Source of the DNA: an uncultured Pelagibacteraceae bacterium
GTDB lineage: Bacteria; Pseudomonadota; Alphaproteobacteria; Pelagibacterales; Pelagibacteraceae
Reading direction: 5' to 3'
Assembly (NCBI GenBank): GCA_902576335.1
Contig: CACGVC010000008.1
Location: 1-40,308 of the forward strand
Length of the DNA: 40,308 nucleotides
Part shown: in pieces, positions 31,693 to 40,308 of the stretch
How the letters are laid out: each line of letters begins with the position of its first letter
How positions within the stretch are numbered: position 1 is the stretch's first letter
Translations under genes and position numbers: made by a program
The notes under the pieces: model-generated
The model's input: the letters and a program-made list of their open reading frames with translations, nothing else
What the model was told of the DNA's origin: nothing
Databases searched by the model: none

Positions 31693-32830
31693 TAAGTAAT
31701 TTAATTGCGTAATTCAATTGATTATCGGTTTCAGTTTTAATTTTAAAATCATCACTTTCCTCATCTATTTCAATGTCAGGTGACACACCTACTTCGGAAA
31801 TAGATTTGCCTGAAGGCAAATAATATTTAGCTACAGTTAATCTTATAGCTCCTTTATTTTTTAGAGGAATAATAGATTGAACAGATCCTTTTCCATAACT
31901 ATTTTCACCAATTAAAATTGCTCTTTTATGATCTTTTAGAGCTCCAGCTACAATTTCAGAAGCAGAGGCAGAACCATAATTTATTAAAACAAGAATAGTT
32001 TTTCCTTTAGTAAGATCTCCTTTTTTTGCAAACCATTTTCGATTTTCTGATTTTTGTCTACTTTTTGTAGAGACAATCTCACCATTATCCAAAAAGAAAT
32101 CAGAAATTTTTATAGCTTGTGATAATAGTCCACCTGGATTATTTCTTAGGTCTAAAATGTAAGACTTTAAATTTTTATTTTTTTCAAATTTATTGATTTC
32201 TTTTTTTATTTGTCCAGCACTATTTTCATTAAAGGAAGTTAATCGTATATAGCCAATATTTTTTTCTAGTAATTCTGCTCTAACCGATTTGATTTGAATT
32301 ATTTCTCTGGTGACATTAAAAGTTAAAGCTTTTTTCTCTCCTCGTCTTCTTACTGTTAATTCAATGGAGGAACCTACGGGCCCTCTCATTAACTCGACTG
32401 CCTCACTCAAAGATTTACCTTGTACTTGGGTGTCATTAATTTTAACGATATAATCTCCAGCTTTTATTCCTGCTTTGGATGCAGGTGTATCATCTATTGG
32501 AGAAATAACTTTTACAACTCCTGACTCCATTGTAACTTCAATGCCAAGCCCCCCAAATTCACCACTTGTCTCAGTTTGCATTTCGTTAAAAATTTCTGGA
32601 GACATGTAGCCTGAATATGGATCTAAAGATTGAAGCAAACCGTTAATAGCAGAGTCCATACTGTCAGATTGATTAATTTCATCAACGTATTCCTTATTAA
32701 TTTTTTCTAAAACCTCGCCGAAAACATCTATTTTTTCGTATATTTCGTTTTCAGAAGAAATTACTTTTTGACTAAATAAAAATAAAATTAAAATAAAAGG
32801 TAAAAAGTTTAGTATAGCTTTTTTTTTCAT
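31685..32830 (-). CDS. ctpA: carboxy-terminal processing protease (S41 family)
   Basis: CtpA is a periplasmic serine protease of the Prc/CtpA group, which trims or degrades envelope proteins. A signal peptide or N-terminal anchor is clear (KKK followed by a hydrophobic stretch to about residue 25). The PDZ domain spans about 85-165 (GEFGGLGIEV, PASKAGIKAGDYIVKIND, ELMRGPVG). The catalytic pair is S289 in GSASASEI and K314 in SYGKGSVQ, spaced 25 residues as in the family. DLRNNPGGLL precedes them. Length (381) fits the short CtpA type. It overlaps rsfS by 4 bases and rppH by 8. Confidence 0.93.
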   Translation of the reverse strand: MKKKAILNFLPFILILFLFSQKVISSENEIYEKIDVFGEVLEKINKEYVDEINQSDSMDSAINGLLQSLDPYSGYMSPEIFNEMQTETSGEFGGLGIEVTMESGVVKVISPIDDTPASKAGIKAGDYIVKINDTQVQGKSLSEAVELMRGPVGSSIELTVRRRGEKKALTFNVTREIIQIKSVRAELLEKNIGYIRLTSFNENSAGQIKKEINKFEKNKNLKSYILDLRNNPGGLLSQAIKISDFFLDNGEIVSTKSRQKSENRKWFAKKGDLTKGKTILVLINYGSASASEIVAGALKDHKRAILIGENSYGKGSVQSIIPLKNKGAIRLTVAKYYLPSGKSISEVGVSPDIEIDEESDDFKIKTETDNQLNYAIKLLNG

Positions 32831-33177
32831 ATAATTAATTTTTCTTTGGGTATCAGCTCAGACCACATCTTTTCAAGTTCATAAAAACTTCTTTTTTCTG
32901 GGTGAAAAATATGTACTATAAGATCAATACCATCTACCAGTTTCCATTCATTACTATCTTTACCTTCAATTTTGGAGTCTTTTATTCCACTATCTTTAAG
33001 TTTTTTTAAAACTTGCTCAGACAAAGCCTGAATATGTCTAGATGAAGTCCCACTAGCTATAATCATATAATCAGCCATAGAACTTTTATCTTTTAAGTCT
33101 ATACTTACAATGTCTTGAGCTTTATTTATGTCGAGAGTTTCAATGATAATTTTTTTCAAGCTTAAGATTTTATCCAT
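32827..33177 (-). CDS. rsfS: ribosomal silencing factor RsfS
   Basis: RsfS (formerly YbeB/Iojap) binds L14 and prevents subunit joining when nutrients are scarce. Family marks are DIVSIDLKDKSSMADYMIIASGTSSRHIQAL, the segment GKDSNEWKLVDGIDLIVHIF, and the C-terminal LEKMWSEL. The 116-residue length is normal. It follows nadD by 17 bases, the usual nadD-rsfS pairing. Confidence 0.94.
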   Translation of the reverse strand: MDKILSLKKIIIETLDINKAQDIVSIDLKDKSSMADYMIIASGTSSRHIQALSEQVLKKLKDSGIKDSKIEGKDSNEWKLVDGIDLIVHIFHPEKRSFYELEKMWSELIPKEKLII

Positions 33178-33194
33178 TAATTACATTTACCTTA

Positions 33195-33713
33195 TCAAAT
33201 TTTCCTTAATTGAGAAGATGAAATATTAACTTTATTAAATTCAATGAACTTTAAACTTTTTCCATTTAATCTTTTATATGATACTGAATTTAACGATTTT
33301 CTTTTGTAGCCATGACGATCAAAAACAATAATTTTACATTTTTTTGAAATAGCTTCCCACTTATACCACTTGTGAAAATTAATAAGATTATCTGCCCCCA
33401 TTAGAAAATAAATTTCAGCTTTGGTAGTTCTTTTTAGAAAGTTTATTAAGTCAATGGTTTTATTAGATCTTATTATCTTTTCATAAAATTTTATTTTTAT
33501 AAAATTATTTAATTTTATAATCCTTTTACAACTTTGGATTCTTTCAGAAATGCTTGTATTATTTTTTTTCTTTAAAGGATTTTTTGAGGTAATTGCCCAA
33601 ATTATTTTTTTTAATTTGTACTCTTTTATAGCTTTTTTTGATATTGCTAAATGACCAACATGAGCAGGATCAAACGACCCACCAAGAACCCCAATTTTAT
33701 TTTTAAATCTCAA
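33195..33713 (-). CDS. nadD: nicotinate-nucleotide adenylyltransferase
   Basis: NadD joins nicotinate mononucleotide to AMP in NAD synthesis. The nucleotidyltransferase signature GGSFDPAHVGHL (11-22) with H18 and H21 is present, and GADNL and KW mark the nicotinate site region. The C-terminal ISSSQLRK replaces the common ISST-x-IR. At 172 residues it is shorter than the usual 190-215 residues, so it is a trimmed version. The start ATG lies one base after the proA stop. Confidence 0.9.
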   Translation of the reverse strand: MRFKNKIGVLGGSFDPAHVGHLAISKKAIKEYKLKKIIWAITSKNPLKKKNNTSISERIQSCKRIIKLNNFIKIKFYEKIIRSNKTIDLINFLKRTTKAEIYFLMGADNLINFHKWYKWEAISKKCKIIVFDRHGYKRKSLNSVSYKRLNGKSLKFIEFNKVNISSSQLRKI

Positions 33714-33714
33714 A

Positions 33715-34964
33715 TTATTTCCTTATACTCCCATTACTTGATATTTGGTACTTATAAGACACTAGTTGATTAAGTCCAACAGGGCCTCTCGGAGGAAGCT
33801 TGTTAGTTGAAATACCAACTTCGCCACCAAAACCAAATTCCCCACCATCTGCAAATTGAGTTGATGTATTATGCATGGCAATTGAGCTTTTAACTTCATT
33901 TAAAAATTTTTTTGCTGATTTTTTATTCATGGTGATAATCGAGTCAGTGTGCATTGTCCCATATTTATTAATATGATTGATTGCATCATTTATATCTTTG
34001 ACACATTTTACAGAAACTGTAGCTGACAAATATTCCTTTGACCAATCTTTATTAGTAGCTCTAATAATTTTTCCTTTATAATTTTTTTTGATTCTACTGT
34101 CTCCGATAATTTTGCATCCATGATCTTCTAAGTGTTTTAAAATTATGTTACATGATTTTTTTAAGATTTTTTGATGAACTAAAATCGTTTCTGTAGCCCC
34201 ACAAATTGCTGTATTCCTTAATTTTGCATTAAAAATAATCTTTTTTGCTGTATTTAAGTTTGCGTTCTTATCAACATAAGTATGACATACTCCTTCCAAA
34301 TGACCAATCACTGGTAAGTTAGATAACTTCTGAACTTTTTTTACTAAATTTTTTCCTCCTCTAGGAATAACTACATCAACATATTTATCCATTTTACTTA
34401 ATAGATAATCGACAATATTTCTATTAGTGGAGTCAATAAATTGAACAAAGTTTTCATTAATATTATTTTTTTTTAAGGAGTCTCTAAAAAGCTTTGACAA
34501 AATTTTATTTGAAAAAAAAGCCTCTGATCCACCTCTCAAAATTACTGGGTTTCCGGATTTGAAGCATAATGATGCGACGTCCGAGGTAACATTTGGCCTA
34601 CTTTCATAAATAACAGCAATTATTCCTATAGGAATTGAGATCTTAGAAATGCTCAACCCATTTGGTCTCTTCCATTTCTTCAAAACTTTATTTGTTGGGT
34701 CTTTAAGTTTTATTACAGATTTTATTGAACTAATAATATTATCTATTTTTTTTTCATTTAAAATAAGACGTTCAATTAAGTTTTTTTTAACCCCCTTATT
34801 TATTGATTTATTAACATCTCTCTTATTGGCGCTAATGATTAATTTTTGATTTTTTCTAATAAGTGAACAGTAGTCTATTAATACTTTATTTTTTTTTTTA
34901 GTATCCACCTGATGTGCCAAGGCGCTTTTTGATTTTTTTCCAATATTGGTTAAAATTTTTTTTA

Positions 34965-34968
<4 letters not shown>
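33715..34968 (-). CDS. proA: glutamate-5-semialdehyde dehydrogenase (gamma-glutamyl phosphate reductase)
   Basis: ProA reduces gamma-glutamyl phosphate to glutamate semialdehyde, the second step of proline synthesis. It belongs to the aldehyde dehydrogenase superfamily. YESRPNVTSDVASLCFKSGN (121-140) and LRGGSEA are family signatures, and the nucleophile is C256 in RNTAICGATE. The C-terminal HNTSTQFADGGEFGFGGEVGIST is typical. Length (417) is normal. It overlaps proB by 4 bases. Confidence 0.97.
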
Positions 34969-37053
<2,085 letters not shown>

Positions 37054-37071
37054 CTATTTTAAGTTGTACTA

Positions 37072-37326
37072 TTAATTGGGTTTTACAGAAACAAAAGTTC
37101 TATCTGATTTAGTTTTTTTAAAAACAACTTTGCCCTTGATCACAGAAAAAATTGAATGGTCTTTACCCATACCAACGTTTTCACCGGGAAAAATTTTTGT
37201 TCCTCTTTGTCTTACTATTATGTTTCCTGGCACCACGGTTTCTCCACCATATTTTTTCACACCAAGTCTTCGTCCAGCACTGTCACGCCCGTTTCTTGAT
37301 GATCCACCTGCTTTTTTTGTTGCCAT
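37072..37326 (-). CDS. rpmA: 50S ribosomal protein L27
   Basis: L27 reaches the peptidyl transferase centre with its N-terminal tail. [57 protein letters not shown] are fully typical in their parts, and 84 residues is normal. There is no cleavable N-terminal extension of the Firmicutes type. It lies nine bases downstream of rplU. Confidence 0.98.
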   Translation of the reverse strand: MATKKAGGSSRNGRDSAGRRLGVKKYGGETVVPGNIIVRQRGTKIFPGENVGMGKDHSIFSVIKGKVVFKKTKSDRTFVSVKPN

Positions 37327-37335
37327 AACTCTACC

Positions 37336-37737
37336 TTACTTTTTATTTTCCTTTGTATCCTTTGCTACTGTTTTTGTTACTTTAGAAACCTCTTTAGCTT
37401 CAGATAAAACCTTACCATCTTTTGAAAAAATCTTATTTATTCTGATCATAGAATATTGTTGCCTGTGGCCATTTTTTCTTCTTGAATTTTGTCTTCGTCT
37501 TTTTTTAAAAATTAAAATGGTTCTATTTTTGCTATTTTTTATCAGATTTGCTTCAACTTTCGCACCTTGCACTACAGGAGAACCGATTTCGATCTCTTTT
37601 TCATTTCCGTATGCTAAAATTTCTTTAAATTCTATTTTAGTATCTGGTTTTGAATTTGGTAGTTTCTCGATTTTTAGGATTTCACCTGACTCTACTTTGT
37701 ATTGTTTTCCACCAGTTTGTATCACTGCATAAGACAT
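37336..37737 (-). CDS. rplU: 50S ribosomal protein L21 with a basic C-terminal extension
   Basis: L21 binds 23S rRNA. MSYAVIQTGGKQYKVESGEI at the start and KKRRRQNSRRKNGHRQQYSMIRI are family blocks. I use the ATG at 37737, which matches the usual N-terminus. A TTG at 37764 would add nine residues but lies within the -10 box of the promoter, so it cannot be translated from that transcript. The core of about 103 residues is followed by some 30 residues rich in Lys, Val, Ala and Glu. It is the first gene of the long - strand operon down to rppH. Confidence 0.96.
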   Translation of the reverse strand: MSYAVIQTGGKQYKVESGEILKIEKLPNSKPDTKIEFKEILAYGNEKEIEIGSPVVQGAKVEANLIKNSKNRTILIFKKRRRQNSRRKNGHRQQYSMIRINKIFSKDGKVLSEAKEVSKVTKTVAKDTKENKK

Positions 37738-37762
37738 AAGGATCTCAATTTTTAATAATCGC

Positions 37763-37790
37763 AATATAATCTGAGCGAAACTTTAGTCAA
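37763..37790 (-). promoter_or_regulatory. strong sigma70-like promoter of rplU-rpmA-obgE and following genes
   Basis: On the - strand TTGACT (37790-37785, 5 of 6 to consensus) and TATATT (37768-37763) are 16 bases apart, about 26 bases before the rplU ATG. An inverted repeat TGAGC/GCTCA (37772-37776 and 37791-37795) flanks the -35 box and most of the spacer, so it may be an operator or may belong to the end of the gloB transcript. This 63-base gap is the only non-coding sequence between the two - strand groups. Confidence 0.75.
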
Positions 37791-37800
37791 GCTCAATAAA

Positions 37801-38520
37801 TCAAAAATTATCCTTTAAATCTCTCAGTTTTGAAAAAGTCTCAATATCTTCAGCTTTTAAAAATATATTACACTCTAATTCATCACCCAAAACAGAGGGA
37901 ATAGTTGGCGAATTAACTTTTAGATTATTCTTAATCTTTAAAATTTTTTCTTTTAACTTTAAATTGTGTGGATCATTGAACACACAAAATTCAGAATTTT
38001 TTAGAGTATATTCATGACCACAATAAATCAGAGTATCCTTAGGCAATTTTTTAAACATTTTTAAAGAGCTAAACATCTGCTCATAAGTTCCCTCAAAGAT
38101 CCTACCACAACCTAGAGAAAACAAAGTATCACCAGTAAAAATTATTTTTTCTTTAAAAAAATGGAATGCAATATGACCTGATGTATGACCCGGTGTATGG
38201 TAAATTTTTGCTTCAAAGTTATTTTTTCGCCAGATTTGATTATTTTCTACAATAACGTCTATTCCTGGAATTCGATCCTTATCATCTTTAAATCCAATAA
38301 CTTCACAATTATATTTTTTTTTCAGTTCAAGATTGCCACCAATATGATCATGATGGTGATGGGTATTTAGAATATATTTTAGATCAATCTTATTGTTATC
38401 TATAAAATCAATTATTGGTCCAGGTTCGCTTGGGTCAACTATACAAGCAGACTGACTATTTTCATCAATTATTGCGTAACTATAATTATCTTGAAGACAT
38501 TTAATAATTTTTATTTTCAT
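37801..38520 (-). CDS. gloB: hydroxyacylglutathione hydrolase (glyoxalase II)
   Basis: GloB hydrolyses S-lactoylglutathione in methylglyoxal detoxification. It is a metallo-beta-lactamase fold enzyme. The metal motif THHHHDHIGG begins at residue 53 (H54, H56, D58, H59). Further ligands are in HTPGHTSGHIAFH, the aspartate of FTGDTLFSLGCGRIFEG, and CGHEYTLKN. Length (239) is near the usual 250. It overlaps metW by 4 bases at its start and closes the metX-metW-gloB group. A generic thioesterase activity is the main alternative, but the C-terminal region with CGHEYT favours glyoxalase II. Confidence 0.93.
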   Translation of the reverse strand: MKIKIIKCLQDNYSYAIIDENSQSACIVDPSEPGPIIDFIDNNKIDLKYILNTHHHHDHIGGNLELKKKYNCEVIGFKDDKDRIPGIDVIVENNQIWRKNNFEAKIYHTPGHTSGHIAFHFFKEKIIFTGDTLFSLGCGRIFEGTYEQMFSSLKMFKKLPKDTLIYCGHEYTLKNSEFCVFNDPHNLKLKEKILKIKNNLKVNSPTIPSVLGDELECNIFLKAEDIETFSKLRDLKDNF

Positions 38521-39116
38521 TTATTTTCAATCAAAAATATTCCAAGCTCTCCGAATAAATTTTTCAAAAAAATATTTGATTTACTTATATTCGAGATATT
38601 TTTATTTATTAGAGCTAAAGATTTAACAATTTTAAAATCTATAGTTTCTGAAAATCTTACAAAATCTTTAATAGTACACATATGAATATTTGGTGTGTTG
38701 TACCATTCATGAGGTAGTGAACTTGTAATTGGCATAGTTCCTTTAAAAAGTAAGTCTAACCTTACCTTCCAATTTCCAAAGTTCGGAATAGTCACAATGG
38801 CTTTTTTACCAACTCTTAAAAGTTCCTTAATGACAATTTCTGGATTTATAAAAGCTTGCAGTGTCTGACCCAAAACAACATAGTCAAAAGAATTTTTTGG
38901 AAATTGCTTTAAATCAAGCTCTGCATTACCTTCAATAACTGTCAATCCCTTAGCTATACATATTTGAACTTTTTCTTTTGAAATTTCAATTCCTCTTATA
39001 TTCACATTTTTGTTTTTTCTCAAAAATTCCATCAAAGTTCCATCATCACAACCAACATCTAATACAGTTGAGTTTTTTTCGATTATATTTGCAATAAAAT
39101 TATATTCAGCTTTCAT
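38517..39116 (-). CDS. metW: methionine biosynthesis protein MetW
   Basis: MetW is a small methyltransferase-fold protein that is encoded beside metX in many proteobacteria and is needed there for MetX activity. The SAM-fold motif [15 protein letters not shown] lies near the N-terminus, and [47 protein letters not shown] are MetW-type blocks. Length (199) is normal. It overlaps the metX end by 11 bases and gloB by 4, so metX, metW and gloB are one transcript. Confidence 0.94.
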   Translation of the reverse strand: MKAEYNFIANIIEKNSTVLDVGCDDGTLMEFLRKNKNVNIRGIEISKEKVQICIAKGLTVIEGNAELDLKQFPKNSFDYVVLGQTLQAFINPEIVIKELLRVGKKAIVTIPNFGNWKVRLDLLFKGTMPITSSLPHEWYNTPNIHMCTIKDFVRFSETIDFKIVKSLALINKNISNISKSNIFLKNLFGELGIFLIENK

Positions 39117-40236
39117 TATAACTTTCTATATAAGATTTATCTAAAAAATTTTTGAGTGCATTTAAAAAATCTGGAACTTCTAGCAAAAAGGAGTCATGCC
39201 CTTTATCAGACTCTATTTCAACAAAACCTACATTCGCACCAACTGCGTTTAAAGCAATAACTATATCTTTATTCTCTTGAGTTGGATAAAGCCAATCTGA
39301 CGTAAAAGACATAATAAAAAATTTAGTTTTGGTTTTTTTGAAGGCGTTTGATAGATTGCCATCAAATTGTTTAACCAAATCAAAATAATCCATTGCTCTA
39401 GTTATATAAAGATAACTGTTAGCATCAAATCTATCTACAAATACTGAACCTTGATAACGTAAATAACTTTCTATTTGAAAATCAGCATCAAATCCAAATT
39501 TAAGATCATCTCTTTCCTGGAGATTCCTACCAAATTTTTCTTGAAGTCCCTTTTTAGATAAATATGTAATATGAGCAGCCATTCTTGCTACAGCTAACCC
39601 TTTATCTGGCAACGTGCTTTTAGAATTATATTTTCCATCCATCCAATTATGATCAGCAGTTATTGCTTGTCTACCAAGTTCATTGAATGCAATATTTTGG
39701 GCTGAATGACTAGATGTACAAGCAATAGGGACAGCTGTTTTAGCTTTGTCTGGAAAATTACTCACAAATTGTAAGACCTGCATCCCTCCCATTGATCCAC
39801 CAACTACAGAAAAAAGCTTTTTGATATTAAAAAAATCTAATAAATTTACTTGGGCGTTTACCATATCATTTATCGTAATAACTGGAAAATCTGTTCCATA
39901 TATTTTTTTTGTTTCAGGATTTTCGTGACTTGGACCAAAAGACCCCATGCAACCACCAATCACATTAGCACAAATTACAAAATATTTATCTGTGTCGATA
40001 GATTTTTTTGGGCCTACCGCATAAGACCACCATCCATCTTTTTTAGTTATTGGATTTACACCTGTTACAAATTGATCGCCTGTTAAGGCGTGAAAGACTA
40101 AAATTGCATTATCCTTATTTTCATTTAGTTTGCCATAGGTCTCATATGCCAGAGGAAATTTACTAATGGTTTTACCACAGTCTAACTTAAGTGGTTTTTC
40201 AATTATCAACTTTTTTATATTTTCTCTTATATTCAT
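39106..40236 (-). CDS. metX: homoserine O-acyltransferase MetX
   Basis: MetX acylates homoserine, the first committed step of methionine synthesis. It is an alpha/beta hydrolase: nucleophile S148 in GGSMGG (146-151), D314 in FTSDWLYP, H347 in [42 protein letters not shown] and [10 protein letters not shown] are family blocks. Length (376) is normal. It is usually named homoserine O-acetyltransferase, but some MetX enzymes use succinyl-CoA and the sequence alone does not settle this. A SAM-II-type aptamer lies 34 bases upstream, and metW follows. No Shine-Dalgarno sequence is visible before the ATG. Confidence 0.95.
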   Translation of the reverse strand: MNIRENIKKLIIEKPLKLDCGKTISKFPLAYETYGKLNENKDNAILVFHALTGDQFVTGVNPITKKDGWWSYAVGPKKSIDTDKYFVICANVIGGCMGSFGPSHENPETKKIYGTDFPVITINDMVNAQVNLLDFFNIKKLFSVVGGSMGGMQVLQFVSNFPDKAKTAVPIACTSSHSAQNIAFNELGRQAITADHNWMDGKYNSKSTLPDKGLAVARMAAHITYLSKKGLQEKFGRNLQERDDLKFGFDADFQIESYLRYQGSVFVDRFDANSYLYITRAMDYFDLVKQFDGNLSNAFKKTKTKFFIMSFTSDWLYPTQENKDIVIALNAVGANVGFVEIESDKGHDSFLLEVPDFLNALKNFLDKSYIESYNES

Positions 40237-40270
40237 AATTATTGCTGAAAATTGAATTGTGAGAAAAAAA

Positions 40271-40308
40271 CTTTTTTAGCGGTTTTTTTATAGCGCTCGC
40301 AATTCAGA
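40271..40308 (-). promoter_or_regulatory. SAM-II riboswitch (metA element) upstream of metX, cut by the window edge
   Basis: Read on the - strand, 40302-40293 is UUGCGAGCGC and 40280-40271 is GCUAAAAAAG, separated by 12 bases. The well-studied Sargasso Sea metX SAM-II aptamer, as I recall it, has UUGCAAGCGC, a 12-base interval, then GCUAAAAAGGG. Matching motifs, identical spacing and the same downstream gene make the call strong. AGCGC (40297-40293) is the 3' strand of P1; its partner should lie just beyond the right edge. The GC of UUGC can pair with the GC of GCUAAA, as in the P2 pseudoknot. SAM binding is expected to lower metX expression. The 5' part is not visible. Confidence 0.8.

Noticed and set aside
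37076..37732. 218-codon open frame on the + strand opposite rpmA and rplU.
   Set aside because: It lies fully antisense to two certain ribosomal protein genes, and its Phe/Leu/Ser-rich translation is what Lys/Glu-rich AT-biased genes give on the reverse strand.
37738..37764. Longer rplU starting at TTG 37764.
   Set aside because: The added codons cover the -10 box of the promoter, and the ATG at 37737 gives the conserved L21 N-terminus.
40239..40308. Open reading frame on the - strand running in from the right edge and ending two bases before metX.
   Set aside because: The 22 open codons resemble no protein I know and are explained better by the SAM-II aptamer motifs in the same bases.

Overview
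The window is a very AT-rich (about 70% A+T by eye), tightly packed stretch of chromosome from a SAR11-type alphaproteobacterium (Pelagibacterales). Three things point there. DmdA, DmdB and DmdC resemble the Pelagibacter DMSP-demethylation enzymes. Gene spacing is minimal, mostly from 11-bp overlaps to gaps of a few bases, and no gene-free stretch reaches 300 bases. A SAM-II-type riboswitch lies in front of metX, an arrangement known from Sargasso Sea environmental DNA and other alphaproteobacteria. I see no insertion sequences, phage genes, tRNAs, rRNAs or CRISPR arrays.

Layout. (1) 1-23378, all on the + strand: trmD (5' end cut off), rplS, leuC-leuD-leuB (leucine), dmdC-dmdB-dmdA (DMSP demethylation and use of methylmercaptopropionate), asd, sdhCDAB, mmsA, mdh, sucC-sucD, sucA-sucB-lpdA. 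This joins sulfur acquisition to an almost continuous block of TCA-cycle genes. (2) 23411-24241, - strand: one FkbM-type methyltransferase with its own good promoter. (3) 24362-31214, + strand: priA, then atpHAGDC (F1 part of ATP synthase) behind a strong sigma70-like promoter. (4) 31207-37737, - strand, read right to left: rplU-rpmA-obgE-proB-proA-nadD-rsfS-ctpA-rppH, behind another strong promoter. (5) 37801 to the right edge, - strand: metX-metW-gloB, with the SAM-II aptamer running off the window edge.

How the genes fit together. DmdA demethylates DMSP to methylmercaptopropionate with tetrahydrofolate. DmdB and DmdC activate and oxidise it, on the way to methanethiol. Asd makes the precursor of homoserine. 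MetX (with MetW) acylates homoserine, and the SAM-II aptamer would sense the end product. The window therefore holds both the sulfur-supply and carbon-skeleton ends of methionine synthesis in an organism type known to need reduced sulfur. The DmdD-type hydratase and the sulfhydrylase that would close the route are not in this window.

Most notable observations: the edge-truncated SAM-II element with a U7 tract right after it and no Shine-Dalgarno sequence; an SdhD subunit with no histidine at all, so without the usual second heme ligand; a PriA zinc site with altered Cys spacing; the orphan FkbM methyltransferase; and an 8-bp palindrome that supplies both stop codons of the converging atpC and rppH genes.
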